A stretch of DNA of 64,000 nucleotides from Pseudomonadota bacterium (GTDB lineage: Bacteria > Pseudomonadota > Alphaproteobacteria > Acetobacterales > Acetobacteraceae), in NCBI GenBank assembly GCA_021805565.1, contig JAJZFA010000003.1, positions 91,723 to 155,722 on the forward strand. The letters are read 5' to 3'. How positions within the stretch are numbered: the stretch's first letter is position 1; each line of letters starts with the position of its first letter. The translations under genes and the position numbers were made by a program. Positions 52,558 to 61,686 of the stretch are shown in pieces. The notes below the pieces were generated by a model. That model worked only from the letters and a program-made list of their open reading frames with translations. It was not told the origin of the DNA and did no database searches.

Positions 52558-53076
52558 ATGATTAGTGCGGTTCGGATGCTCGCCGTGGTGTCCATTCTGT
52601 CGGCCTTGTCCACGTCGCCGCTGCACGCGACGACTTCGTCGGCGTTGCAAAGCGTCCTAACCTTCTGCAAGGCGAACAGGACCGTCGATTATCCCCCGGA
52701 CAAAGGTTTTGGTTTGCCCGAGGACAACGGTGTGCCGCCCGAATTTGTGGATATGAACGTCGGAAAGTGGCGCTGCATGGATGGCCAGGTCTTTATCTGT
52801 TCGGACACCGCTGACGGCGACCAGTGCAGCCGTAAGTCTGACAATCGTCACCCGCGGGTCGTCGCCGAGGCGTGCCAGGTCAACCGCGACAGCTCGTCGG
52901 TACCTTCTTTTGCAGGCCACCCTTATCAATACGACTGGGCATGCCGCGGCGGCAAACCCGTGCTCATCAAAACCTACCCCCTGGACCGCCGTGGCTTTTT
53001 CCTGGAGGCCTGGGCCCCCCTTATTGTGAAAAATGGCGTAATCTCGCCATCGGGCGCGCCAGATGTTCTGCGGTGA
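52558..53076 (+). CDS. Secreted cysteine-containing orphan protein
   Basis: A 172-residue protein with an N-terminal signal peptide (MISAVRMLAVVSILSALSTS, cleavage likely after PLHA) and six cysteines in the mature part (TFCKA, WRCMDG, FICSD, DQCSRK, EACQV, WACRG), consistent with three disulfides in the periplasm or outside the cell. No known family was recognised. The start at 52558 was chosen because the signal peptide begins there; the longer frame covers the resolvase remnant. It lies beside mobile-element debris, so it may have been carried in with it. Confidence 0.65.
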   Translation: MISAVRMLAVVSILSALSTSPLHATTSSALQSVLTFCKANRTVDYPPDKGFGLPEDNGVPPEFVDMNVGKWRCMDGQVFICSDTADGDQCSRKSDNRHPRVVAEACQVNRDSSSVPSFAGHPYQYDWACRGGKPVLIKTYPLDRRGFFLEAWAPLIVKNGVISPSGAPDVLR

Positions 53077-53225
53077 CCTCCACACTGCCGGGATCGGCGC
53101 TAAACCGTCGTAAAACGGTATCCGTGCGGTGACAGCCGCGAATCGGTGATTAAATATAGCGGCGAGCGATTATGGACGATCCGACGCGCAATCATGGCCC
53201 TTTTTCGACGCACATAAGCCGACAC

Positions 53226-53342
53226 TAAGGCCATGCCCAACAATTATCGCTTCGGACTGCGGTGTCGGGTGTGCCCTAAGTTCATGTTTTGCAAGGCAAT
53301 TTTTCTGGCGTGCTGACGCTCTTATTTGCCCGCGTTGCTGAA
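53226..53342 (-). repeat. Dispersed two-hairpin repeat, copy F (tail class II)
   Basis: Inverted copy. On the minus strand hairpin 1 is degraded (AGCAAC, GCGGGC, GAGC against GCAC, GCCAG, ATTGCC), but hairpin 2 keeps CCCGACA with TGTTGGG (one G-U). It begins about 40 bp after the end of the diguanylate cyclase gene, which is transcribed toward it, so it lies in that gene's 3' region. The 150 bp between the secreted orphan and this repeat show nothing recognisable. Confidence 0.72.
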
Positions 53343-53383
53343 GGCCAGTCGCCCATCTGCAAAGCTGACCGAATGCACACGCC

Positions 53384-54637
53384 TCAAACCCGGAGAGGGA
53401 ACCCGGCCGATTGGGGTACCGAACCGTCTCCGTGCGCTGGGTTTTGGCTTAGCCCGGAGTCGCCGGCGGCATGGATGCGGTTGCGTCCGGCCCGCTTGGC
53501 CGCATACAGCGCGGCATCCGCCCGCAGCGTAATCTGGGTCGCCGAGCTGTCTGGTGCGGGTACAAGACAGGCCACGCCGATACTGACCGTGACATGGCCA
53601 TCGACACTGCCATCGTGCGGGATCCCGGCGTTCCGGATCGCATCCATGATTTGCCACGCGACGGTGACCGCGCCGTCCAGAAACGTGTTTGGCAAAATAA
53701 CGACGAATTCCTCGCCGCCATAGCGCGCGACGGTATCGCCCGGCCGCCGGACGACGGATGCGGCGATCGCCGCGATATCGCAAAGGCAGGTGTCGCCGGC
53801 TGGATGTCCGTAGAAATCGTTGAAAGCCTTGAACCGGTCCACGTCGAGCAGCAGCAGCGACAGTGGTACCTCTTCTCGGGCGGATCGGGCCCATTCGCGA
53901 GCGAGTGTCAGGTCGAATGTCCGCCGGTTGGCAAGCCCGGTCAACGCGTCGGTGCTGGCCAGCGTTTCGAGGTGCCGGTTAATTATCTCCATATCCTGCC
54001 GGGCAGCCTCCAGGCTCCTCACCAACGCCGTCTTTTCCTCGTCCTGCACCAGCAGTCGCAAGGTTTGCGCATGGAGAAATTTCGTCAGCGACAGTCCGGC
54101 CAGCAAATGCAGGACGACAAACCCGCCATAAATTTCAAGATACACATCGCCAGATAACGCGCAGGAGAAAAAAAGCGGGATCAGCGTGATATAAATCTGC
54201 CCCACGGCAACCGCGCGCACCGCACAGTTGCGGACGGCCGCGCCGATCACCGTCGCCGATTGCACGCCGATGACCATAATTACGATGGTCTTGTTGGATT
54301 CGAACGGGATAACGGCGCTCCACGCGCCCCATCCGGCGGCGGCGATCCATCCGGCCCGCAGGCCTCGCATGCCCCAGGTTTCGACCGGCGCACTGCCACG
54401 CGATATCATATAAAGGTGGTTTTGCCGCACCCGCCATGCGCCGCCGATCGCGGTGTAGAATAATCCGGCCAAGTACCAATACGAACCGGTGCCGATAAAT
54501 CCAATAGCCCCAAGCAGCGCGAAGGCGGAGTATCCGATGATCAGGGATCCGGTTTGCCGGAACAGGTTATCGGTCAGTTTCCAGGCGATTTCTGGTCCGA
54601 CCCCGTCAATATCCCTAAGGCAACCGGATAGTCGCAT
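53384..54637 (-). CDS. Membrane-bound diguanylate cyclase (GGDEF)
   Basis: A 417-residue protein. About six hydrophobic segments fill the first ~190 residues, a short coiled coil (VQDEEKTALVRSLEAARQDM) follows, and the C-terminal GGDEF domain has STDALTGLANRR, LLLDVDRFKAFNDFYGHPAGD and the active-site signature RYGGEEFVVIL (GGEEF, active form). It makes cyclic di-GMP from GTP at the inner membrane, controlling motility and biofilm. No R-x-x-D inhibitory site was evident at the usual position before GGEEF. No EAL domain. Upstream is rho on the same strand, with about 290 bp between. Confidence 0.9.
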   Translation of the reverse strand: MRLSGCLRDIDGVGPEIAWKLTDNLFRQTGSLIIGYSAFALLGAIGFIGTGSYWYLAGLFYTAIGGAWRVRQNHLYMISRGSAPVETWGMRGLRAGWIAAAGWGAWSAVIPFESNKTIVIMVIGVQSATVIGAAVRNCAVRAVAVGQIYITLIPLFFSCALSGDVYLEIYGGFVVLHLLAGLSLTKFLHAQTLRLLVQDEEKTALVRSLEAARQDMEIINRHLETLASTDALTGLANRRTFDLTLAREWARSAREEVPLSLLLLDVDRFKAFNDFYGHPAGDTCLCDIAAIAASVVRRPGDTVARYGGEEFVVILPNTFLDGAVTVAWQIMDAIRNAGIPHDGSVDGHVTVSIGVACLVPAPDSSATQITLRADAALYAAKRAGRNRIHAAGDSGLSQNPAHGDGSVPQSAGFPLRV

Positions 54638-54928
54638 TCGATTTAGGCCTTCGCCGCTTGTTCGGTCCGGCTTAGTTTAAATTCCTTTACAAAATGTTAA
54701 CGCCCGACCGCGCTGCCGCCAGTGCGGGCTGATTCGCGCCCGCCTAGACCACGCCAGACCTGGCTCAGAGCGACTCGCCGCGAGCATTTCCCGCGCAGCG
54801 ATAAGGCGTTCCGGATCAGGCCCCTACCCAGGTGTGCCGGTTCAGATAAACGATGCTGGAAATCGCCACCGGATCAATGAGGCCTACCACGACGCGCCGG
54901 CCATCGCGCTGCCAACACAATCCACCGG

Positions 54929-56203
54929 TCAGGTGTTCATCGCGTCGAAGAAATCATTGTTGGTTTTGCTGTATTTCAATTTGTCCAACAAAAATTCCAT
55001 CGCATCCACGGTGCCCATCGGGTTCAGGATGCGCCGCAACACCCACATCTTCGTCAATGTGCCACGTTCCACCAGCAGTTCTTCCTTGCGAGTGCCAGAC
55101 TTGGTGATATCGATCGCCGGGAACGACCGCTTATCGGACAGCTTGCGATCGAGGATGATTTCCGAATTACCGGTGCCCTTGAATTCCTCGAAAATAACCT
55201 CGTCCATGCGGCTTCCGGTGTCGATCAGCGCGGTGGCGATGATGGTCAGCGATCCACCTTCCTCGATATTGCGGGCCGCGCCGAAAAACCGCTTGGGGCG
55301 TTGTAGCGCGTTGGCATCGACGCCGCCGGTCAGCACCTTGCCCGAGGACGGCACAACCGTATTGTACGCCCGGGCAAGCCGGGTAATGCTGTCGAGCAAA
55401 ATTACCACGTCGCGCTTGTGTTCCACCAGGCGCTTGGCTTTTTCGAGCACCATTTCGGTCACCTGCACATGGCGGGTGGCCGGTTCGTCGAAGGTGGAGC
55501 TGATAACCTCGCCCTTCACGCTGCGGGCCATATCGGTGACTTCCTCCGGCCGCTCATCGATCAGCAGCACGATCAGGAAGACTTCTGGATGGTTCGCGGC
55601 GATCGCCGCGGCGATGTTTTGCAGCATCACCGTCTTACCGGTGCGCGGGGGCGCCACGATCAGGGCGCGCTGACCCTTACCGACCGGGGAAATCAGGTCG
55701 ATAACCCGCGGGGTAAAATCCTTGACGGGGCCTTTGGCGACAGACTGGAAATTTTCCATTTCCATCTTCAGTCGTTCTTCGGGATACAGCGGCGTCAGGT
55801 TGTCGAAGTTGACGCGATGGCGCACGGCGTCGGGCGGTTCGAAATTAACCGTATCGACTTTCAGCAGCGCGAAATAGCGCTCCCCATCCCGCGGCGCCCG
55901 GATTTGTCCATCGACAGTATCGCCGGTACGCAAACCGAACCGGCGAACCTGGCTCGGGCTGACGTAGATGTCATCCGGCCCGGCGAGATAGTTCGCTTCC
56001 GGACTGCGCAAAAACCCAAATCCGTCGGACAGGATTTCCAGCGTGCCATCGCCCTGGATGGCCTGATCGTTATCGGCGAGGCTTTTCAGGATAGCGAACA
56101 TGATGTCCTGCTTGCGCAGCGACGAGGCGTTCTCGATTTGCAGGGATTCAGCGAAATTCACCAGTTCTGCCGGTGTTTTTTGCTTCAATTCAGCAAGATG
56201 CAT
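54929..56203 (-). CDS. rho: Transcription termination factor Rho
   Basis: A 424-residue hexameric RNA helicase. The N-terminal helical and cold-shock-like RNA-binding domains include [19 protein letters not shown] and [20 protein letters not shown]. The ATPase core has Walker [12 protein letters not shown], Walker [17 protein letters not shown] and the Q/R-loop region [22 protein letters not shown], split here by family-typical residues. It ends transcription at Rho-dependent sites. Length equals that of typical alphaproteobacterial Rho (~420). Single gene; upstream region 56204-56437 likely holds its promoter and possibly an autoregulatory leader. Confidence 0.97.
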   Translation of the reverse strand: MHLAELKQKTPAELVNFAESLQIENASSLRKQDIMFAILKSLADNDQAIQGDGTLEILSDGFGFLRSPEANYLAGPDDIYVSPSQVRRFGLRTGDTVDGQIRAPRDGERYFALLKVDTVNFEPPDAVRHRVNFDNLTPLYPEERLKMEMENFQSVAKGPVKDFTPRVIDLISPVGKGQRALIVAPPRTGKTVMLQNIAAAIAANHPEVFLIVLLIDERPEEVTDMARSVKGEVISSTFDEPATRHVQVTEMVLEKAKRLVEHKRDVVILLDSITRLARAYNTVVPSSGKVLTGGVDANALQRPKRFFGAARNIEEGGSLTIIATALIDTGSRMDEVIFEEFKGTGNSEIILDRKLSDKRSFPAIDITKSGTRKEELLVERGTLTKMWVLRRILNPMGTVDAMEFLLDKLKYSKTNNDFFDAMNT

Positions 56204-56437
56204 TGGGGATATGCCTGGACGTTAGGGTGATGCGGGGGCGTGAAACAGGTTCAAACGAATTGGGGGGAAAGCCGCCCTGTGGTTCGCTGCCAGCCGGAAT
56301 GGTGTGCTCAGGGCGCCAGTCGCGGGTGCGCGAACGCCCGAAAATCGGGAAGGGATCGGTTGTCTAGGAATAAATCGTCTGGCCGTCAATGGGTGGCCAG
56401 ATATTTTCGCGGTTCGCCGGTCAGTATCTGTCCGATG

Positions 56438-57154
56438 TCACTTGGGACGGATCGATTGCGCGGCCCAGGCCTCGTACCGGGCTTTGTTCTCGGCGTTCGG
56501 AGGATACAGGCCGGGCAGCGGCACCCCTTCCTCGACCTGCGTCATGATCCACGCTTCCAACTGTTCCTGGCTGCCCGCCGCGGCGGCGACCTCGGCGATC
56601 AATTTTTGCGGGATCACGACCGCCCCGTCGTCGTCCACCATGACGACATCGTCCGGAAACACCGCAACCCCGCCGCAACCGACCGGCTGCTGCCAGCCCA
56701 CGAATGTAAGCCCGGCAACCGACGCGGGCGCCGCCGTGCCCTGACACCAGACCGGCAACCCGGTACCCAGGACGCCGGCGATATCCCTGACGACACCGTC
56801 GGTGACCAGGCCGGCGACGCCCTTTTTCGCCATCCGGGCGCACAGGATATCCCCGAAAATGCCGGCATCGGTAACGCCCATTGCATCCACCACGGCGATA
56901 CACCCTTCCGGCATCGCTTCGATCGCCGCACGGGTGGATATGGGCGAAGACCAGGAGTCCGGCGTCGCCAGATCCTCGCGGGCTGGCACGAAGCGAAGCG
57001 TAAAAGCTTGGCCGATCAGCCGCGGCTGACCCGTGCGAATGGGCCGGGTGCCGCGCATCCAGACATTCCTAAGCCCCTTTTTCAGCAGAACGGTGGTGAT
57101 CGTCGCCGTGGAAATGCCCGAAAGGGTGGCAAGGGTCGCAGAGTCGATCGTCAT
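56438..57154 (-). CDS. RraA-family protein (RNase E activity regulator / aldolase-like)
   Basis: A 238-residue RraA-like fold. GQAFTLRFVPAREDL, VVDAMGVTDAGIFGDILCARMAKKGVAGLVTDGVVRDI (split by family residues) and GGVAVFPDDVVMVDDDGAVVIP give the typical G-D-x20-R-D metal/active-site pattern. Proteins of this family are either RNase E inhibitors or class II aldolases/oxaloacetate decarboxylases such as HMG aldolase; length and the WSSPISTRAAIEAMP insertion do not decide which. Minus strand, 84 bp downstream of a MarR gene, which may regulate it. Confidence 0.82.
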   Translation of the reverse strand: MTIDSATLATLSGISTATITTVLLKKGLRNVWMRGTRPIRTGQPRLIGQAFTLRFVPAREDLATPDSWSSPISTRAAIEAMPEGCIAVVDAMGVTDAGIFGDILCARMAKKGVAGLVTDGVVRDIAGVLGTGLPVWCQGTAAPASVAGLTFVGWQQPVGCGGVAVFPDDVVMVDDDGAVVIPQKLIAEVAAAAGSQEQLEAWIMTQVEEGVPLPGLYPPNAENKARYEAWAAQSIRPK

Positions 57155-57238
57155 GAAACGGCACTCACTGAAACAAGCGGGGTTGGCGCAAACCGTCAGG
57201 TCCAGGCAGTTGACGCGCGATCGGTCCCGACGCGCAAG

Positions 57239-57739
57239 TCAGCCATGCAATGCCGGGTCGGCGGCCAGGCTCAGCTTGGCATGGTCGCCGATCTTGCCCA
57301 GTGCCTTGTGCAAGACAGACCATTCCATCTTGGTCAGGCCGCGTGCCAAATCGGCTTCAACGGCCCGGGCAGTGGCCGGAATGGTGAGATAGGCGGCTAC
57401 GCCCTTGCGCGTCAGCCGTAAGTGGCGGCCCCGCCCATCGGCTGGATTGAGCGTTTGCTTCAGCAGGCCGCGCGCGATAAGGCTGGCGGCGGTTCGGCTG
57501 ATCCTGACCTTGTCCATCGACGTCAATTCGCCTGCCGCGGTTGGCGACAGAACATCGTTACAGCCGACCGCGGCGAGTAAACGCCATTCCGGCATAGCTA
57601 GGCCCGCGGCGCCAAGATAACGTTTGGCGATGAACAGAGCGACCGTTTCGGCGGCGACCGATAAACGATAGGGCAAGAATTCGTCGAGCCGGAAATCGCC
57701 GGCAGCGGACGGTTCGTTTTCTTCGATCGATTTTTTCAC
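57239..57739 (-). CDS. MarR-family transcriptional regulator
   Basis: A 166-residue winged-helix regulator. The DNA-binding core reads LTSMDKVRISRTAASLIARGLLKQTLNPADGRGRHLRLTRKGVAAY, split by family-typical positions: recognition helix, then D-G-R-R wing (here DGRGRH). N-terminal helices FIAKRYLGAAGLAMPEWRLLAAV form the dimer/ligand region. It likely represses its own operon, with the RraA-like gene just downstream on the same strand, in response to a small aromatic or oxidant. Not closely similar to the PetP-type MarR elsewhere in the window. Confidence 0.85.
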   Translation of the reverse strand: MKKSIEENEPSAAGDFRLDEFLPYRLSVAAETVALFIAKRYLGAAGLAMPEWRLLAAVGCNDVLSPTAAGELTSMDKVRISRTAASLIARGLLKQTLNPADGRGRHLRLTRKGVAAYLTIPATARAVEADLARGLTKMEWSVLHKALGKIGDHAKLSLAADPALHG

Positions 57740-58233
57740 TTGAAACTATCCCGAATCGAACTGCCGTTATGGCGTAGAAGACAGCCGGTTACAACCGCTT
57801 TGGCCGGATAAAGCACATATTTCCTGGCGCGGCACCAAAGCGCGCCAAAACAACGGCCATCGACTGGCAGCGCATCGATACTGCCCTGTGTCCGGCCTCT
57901 AAGGCTGGATATCTGCCGGCAATGGGCCGATTCCGGTAACCGCGCAAAATCGTGCCTGGAATAGTACAATATCGCTGGTAACTTGCGCATTTATTTTCCA
58001 TAAAATGCAACCATTACGTGCAACGCGCCCGATCCAGCGCGCTCACCGACCGACCGAGCCAGACATATTGACTTGGCAACGCCGGTCTTGTCTTGCGCCA
58101 ACCCATTTCAGATTCGATTACCGGATGCAAAGCCACGCTCGGCTGTATGCCAGACGATACGGCGAAAATGGTTCAACGGCGACGGCAGCGAATTGCAGTA
58201 ACCCGCTGTCGCCGGCCAACCCCGCCTCCGGTA
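57740..58233. other. Intergenic, no supportable gene
   Basis: A 494-bp stretch between the MarR start and the TetR stop, both on the minus strand. A minus-strand frame of 84 codons runs directly into the MarR start region (57736-57990), but it lacks family features and a clear ribosome site. The region is less GC-rich in places (57950-58020) and probably carries the MarR promoter. Confidence 0.45.
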
Positions 58234-58860
58234 TCAGCGCGTGTCCGGATCGCCGCGATATGTGCACAAAAACATGGCGATCGCCGCCAGCACAACGTCG
58301 TCGATATCCTGGCTAGACGGATCGGGCAGCATTTCCAGTTTACGCCGCAATACCAGCCTGGTCTGGCACAGATTGAAAAACTGCTCCGCCGCGAACGCTG
58401 GGTCTGGGACAGACAACCGGCCGCGCCGGGTTTCCTCGGCCAACCAATCGGCCATGAAACCGGTCGCGCGGGCTGGGCCAGCCTCGAAGAATCCCCGGGC
58501 GAGTTCCGGAAATTTCGCCGCCTCGGCGATCACCACGCGATAGATCGCCAATCCGACATCGGATAGCATCATTTGTACCATGCGCTGACCAATGCCTAGC
58601 AGCACCTCGGCCGGGTCGCCGTCATGATTGGCGCCGTCGAAAATGTGAGCCAGATAATGATCGCACGCATAGCCGACATGGGCGGTGAACAAGGTGGCCT
58701 TGCTGTCGAAATAATTATACAATGTGCCCTTCGATACGCCGGCGACGGCGGCGATCCGGGCCATGCTCGCACCTTCGTATCCATCGGCGGCAAAGACCGT
58801 AGCCGCGCCGTCCAGAATCTGTGCCCGCTTTTCCAGGCTTAACGCGACATCGCCGTCCAT
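58234..58860 (-). CDS. TetR-family repressor of the adjacent efflux operon
   Basis: A 208-residue TetR regulator. The N-terminal HTH reads ILDGAATVFAADGYEGASMARIAAVAGVSKGTLYNYFDSKATLF, split by family residues, and a C-terminal TetR_C-type ligand domain follows (MLSDVGLAIYRVVIAEAAKFPELARGFFEAG). It is divergent from the HlyD-EmrB-OMF operon, and a perfect palindrome at 58944-58962 lies in the shared intergenic region, so it very probably represses the pump genes and itself until a pump substrate binds. The ligand is unknown. Confidence 0.9.
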   Translation of the reverse strand: MDGDVALSLEKRAQILDGAATVFAADGYEGASMARIAAVAGVSKGTLYNYFDSKATLFTAHVGYACDHYLAHIFDGANHDGDPAEVLLGIGQRMVQMMLSDVGLAIYRVVIAEAAKFPELARGFFEAGPARATGFMADWLAEETRRGRLSVPDPAFAAEQFFNLCQTRLVLRRKLEMLPDPSSQDIDDVVLAAIAMFLCTYRGDPDTR

Positions 58861-58906
58861 GCCCCAAGTCTTTCCATGCCCCGAGTCTTTCCGTGGGATA
58901 GCAATA

Positions 58907-58940
58907 TTGACAAGCCTTGCCGTCCGATTAGGTATATATG
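58907..58940 (+). promoter_or_regulatory. Putative sigma-70 promoter of the efflux operon
   Basis: TTGACA at 58907-58912 is followed about 18-20 bp later by a TATATAT run (58933-58939). The TetR-type operator lies immediately downstream, a standard repressor position. Start site not determinable by eye. Confidence 0.5.
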
Positions 58941-58943
58941 GAA

Positions 58944-58962
58944 TGACCGAACGGTTCGGTCA
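58944..58962. promoter_or_regulatory. TetR-type operator palindrome
   Basis: TGACCGAAC, one G, then GTTCGGTCA: a perfect 9-bp inverted repeat with a single central base, located between the divergent TetR and membrane-fusion-protein genes and directly after the TATATAT box. Size and position fit a TetR-family operator. Confidence 0.8.
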
Positions 58963-59005
58963 ATGCGGCTGATGCGCTAAAGCGCGGGATTGCGGAGGTC
59001 CTTCA

Positions 59006-60103
59006 ATGGATAGCCTGACGGGCGACATGCGGCAGGACGATATCGGTGCGCCGGTGTCAGGCGTGAAAACACCCGTCAGATCCGGGATGGTGAAACGATT
59101 TGCCGGACTTGCCTTCGGTGCGATCGTGGTCGTGAGCCTGCTGGCCGCGGGGACGCGTTACTGGCTGGAAGCCCGGCATTTCGAAAGCACCGACGACGCC
59201 GCGATCGATTCCAATACCACCCAGATTGCACCGCGCGTGGCCGGTCAGGTAACCAAGCTGCTGTTTTCCGACAATGCACACGTCGCCGCCGGCGATCCGT
59301 TGCTGACAATCGATCCGCGCGATTTCCAGGCCCGGCTGGATCAGGCCAGGGCACAACAGGCCAGTGCCAGTGCATCGCTCCAGCAGGCTCGGGCCCAGGT
59401 GCTGGTTCAGCAGGCTGCAGTCGATCAGGCTGCGGCGAATGTCCGCATGGCCGAGGCGGATATGCTACAGGCGAAACAGGATTACGACCGGTTTCAGGCG
59501 ATTAACCCACATGCTGTGACCCGTCAGCAAATCGATGCCGCAACGGCGGCCTACCACTCGGCGCAGGCGAAGGTCGATGCCAACCGGCAGATGGTGGACG
59601 GCGCCAGGGCACAGGTGCGCGCGGCACAGGCTCAGGTTCTGGCGGCCCAGGCATCGATCGAACAGGCAGCGGCGAACACGCAGGCCGCCGAACTGCAACT
59701 GTCCTATTGTACTATCGTTGCACCGGTCGCGGGCATCGTCACTCACCGCACCGTCGATGCCGGCAACTACGTCGCCGCCGGCCAACCGCTGTTCGCGCTG
59801 GTGCAGGACGGCCGTTGGGTTACCGCCAATTTCAAGGAAACCCAACTGGCGGTCATCCGGCCAAGCCAGGATGTCGATCTGGCGATCGATGCGGTGCCAT
59901 CGGTGGTGTTTCACGGCAAGGTGGATAGTTTCCAGGCTGGCACCGGTACCGTTTTCAGCGCGTTGCCGGCGGAAAACGCGACCGGAAACTACGTGAAGAT
60001 CGTCCAGCGCTTGCCGGTTAAAATCGTGTTCGACGATGCAAGGGCAAAGGACTATCCGCTGGCACCCGGCATGTCCGTGACACCGAGCGTACGGGTGCGA
60101 TAG
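59006..60103 (+). CDS. HlyD/EmrA-type periplasmic membrane-fusion protein of an efflux pump
   Basis: A 365-residue adaptor. One N-terminal transmembrane helix (FAGLAFGAIVVVSLLAAGTR, ~32-51) anchors it to the inner membrane. The biotinyl-lipoyl-like half-motifs are QIAPRVAGQVTKLLFSDNAHVAAGDPLLTID (first) and LSYCTIVAPVAGIVTHRTVDAGNYVAAGQPL (second), each split by family residues. Between them is a long Ala/Gln-rich alpha-hairpin (residues ~110-215). It bridges EmrB to the outer-membrane factor encoded next. First gene of the operon; a GGAGG ribosome site precedes the ATG at 59006. Probably under control of the divergent TetR. Confidence 0.92.
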   Translation: MDSLTGDMRQDDIGAPVSGVKTPVRSGMVKRFAGLAFGAIVVVSLLAAGTRYWLEARHFESTDDAAIDSNTTQIAPRVAGQVTKLLFSDNAHVAAGDPLLTIDPRDFQARLDQARAQQASASASLQQARAQVLVQQAAVDQAAANVRMAEADMLQAKQDYDRFQAINPHAVTRQQIDAATAAYHSAQAKVDANRQMVDGARAQVRAAQAQVLAAQASIEQAAANTQAAELQLSYCTIVAPVAGIVTHRTVDAGNYVAAGQPLFALVQDGRWVTANFKETQLAVIRPSQDVDLAIDAVPSVVFHGKVDSFQAGTGTVFSALPAENATGNYVKIVQRLPVKIVFDDARAKDYPLAPGMSVTPSVRVR

Positions 60104-60105
60104 GG

Positions 60106-61629
60106 GTGGCCGGCCCGCTTCCGCGCTCCGCCGCTGGTAACCGCAATCCATGGATGATCGCGGTCGTTGTGTCGATCGCGACATTCATGGAAGTGCTGGA
60201 CACCACGATCGCCAACGTCGCCCTGCGCCATATCGGCGGCAGTCTGGCGGCGGACCAGGACGAATCCACCTGGATCCTGACCAGCTATCTGGTGTCCAAC
60301 GCGATCGTGCTGCCAGTCAGCGGCTGGCTGGCCAATGTCATCGGGCGCAAGCGCTTCTATATGATGTGCGTCGGCTTGTTTACGGCCAGCTCCCTGCTGT
60401 GCGCCATGTCCACGTCGCTGGGTATGATGCTGGTGGCGCGGGTGCTGCAAGGCATCGGCGGCGGTGGAATGGCACCAACCGAACAATCCATGTTCGCCGA
60501 TACGTTTCCCCCGGAAAAACGTCCCCAGGCATTCGCGCTGTATGGCCTGACGGTGGTCAGCGCGCCGGCGATCGGCCCGGTTCTGGGCGGCTGGCTGACC
60601 GATAATCTGTCCTGGCACTGGGTGTTTCTGATCAATCTGCCGGTCGGACTGCTGTCGCTGGTCCTGGTCGGCTGGCTGGTGGTGGAACCCGAAATCCTGA
60701 AGCAGGAACGGCGGGATCGCCTGGCGCGCGGTCTGAATATCGATGTGGTGGGGCTGCTCCTGGTGGTGGCCGGCTTTGGTTGTCTGCAAATCATGCTCGA
60801 CCGGTTCGAACTGGACGACGGATTTTCGTCGCATTTCATCGCCGGCCTGGCCGTCACCTGCGTCACCAGCCTGATCGCACTGGTGTTCTGGGAATTGTGG
60901 CACCCCCAGCCGGTGGTCGATGTCCGCCTGCTGGGCTATCGCAACTTCGGCATCTGCTGCGGACTGATGTTTCTGGTCGGATTCCTGCTGATCAGCACGA
61001 CTCAGCTATTGCCTCAGCTTGCGCAGACATTGCTGGGCTACGATGCCACGACATCCGGGCTGACGCTGGGGGCCGGTGGCATCGCGTCGCTGCTGCTAAT
61101 GCCGGTGGCCGGGATCCTGACGGGCCGCGTGGTCCAGCCCAAATGGCTGGTCCTGATGGCGGTTCTTGGAACCAGTTGGTCGTTGATCGCGGCATCCCAT
61201 CTCGAACTCAGCATCGGCTTTTGGAGCATCGCCGCCACGCGCATTTCACAGGTTGTATGGCTGCCGTTTCTGTTTATCCCTCTTAGCTCGGTTTCCTATG
61301 TCGGGTTGCCACCGAACCGGAGTAATGAATCGTCGGCCTTGATCAACCTGATGCGCAATCTTGGCGGCAGCGTCGGCGTGTCGTTTGTCACCAACTATCT
61401 CCAGGAACGGACACAGTTTCATCATGAGCGGCTTGCTGAACACATCACGGCATACAATGGGTACGGCTGGTCAACGCCGCTTGCGCCCGTGAATGCCCTG
61501 CTGCAAGCACAGGCATCCATCATGAGTTACCTGGATATCTTCTGGCTGCTCGGTGTCGTGGCCCTCGTCGTCGCACCGATCGTTCTGCTGCTGCCACGTG
61601 TTCCCAAGGGCGCCGCGGCGGGCCATTAA
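60106..61629 (+). CDS. EmrB-type multidrug efflux MFS transporter (DHA2, 14 helices)
   Basis: A 507-residue inner-membrane exporter of the DHA2 group with about fourteen hydrophobic segments. MEVLDTTIANVALRHIGG is the classical DHA2 helix-1 motif (LDTTIVNVALP), STWILTSYLVSNAIVLPVSGWL follows, motif A appears as LANVIGRKRFYMMCV, and motif C as APAIGPVLGGWLTDN. It uses the proton gradient to export hydrophobic compounds through the HlyD adaptor and outer-membrane channel. The start is GTG, 2 bp after the adaptor stop, so translation is coupled. The pump substrate is unknown. Confidence 0.92.
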   Translation: MAGPLPRSAAGNRNPWMIAVVVSIATFMEVLDTTIANVALRHIGGSLAADQDESTWILTSYLVSNAIVLPVSGWLANVIGRKRFYMMCVGLFTASSLLCAMSTSLGMMLVARVLQGIGGGGMAPTEQSMFADTFPPEKRPQAFALYGLTVVSAPAIGPVLGGWLTDNLSWHWVFLINLPVGLLSLVLVGWLVVEPEILKQERRDRLARGLNIDVVGLLLVVAGFGCLQIMLDRFELDDGFSSHFIAGLAVTCVTSLIALVFWELWHPQPVVDVRLLGYRNFGICCGLMFLVGFLLISTTQLLPQLAQTLLGYDATTSGLTLGAGGIASLLLMPVAGILTGRVVQPKWLVLMAVLGTSWSLIAASHLELSIGFWSIAATRISQVVWLPFLFIPLSSVSYVGLPPNRSNESSALINLMRNLGGSVGVSFVTNYLQERTQFHHERLAEHITAYNGYGWSTPLAPVNALLQAQASIMSYLDIFWLLGVVALVVAPIVLLLPRVPKGAAAGH

Positions 61630-61686
61630 TTTCCCCGGGTGTCTGTTTGGCGCCGCTTGCTCTGTTTCAGGCTTATTGCCCGCTGG

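Noticed and set aside
57736..57990. 84-codon minus-strand frame upstream of the MarR gene
   Set aside because: No family signal or ribosome site, and a second overlapping frame is equally open.
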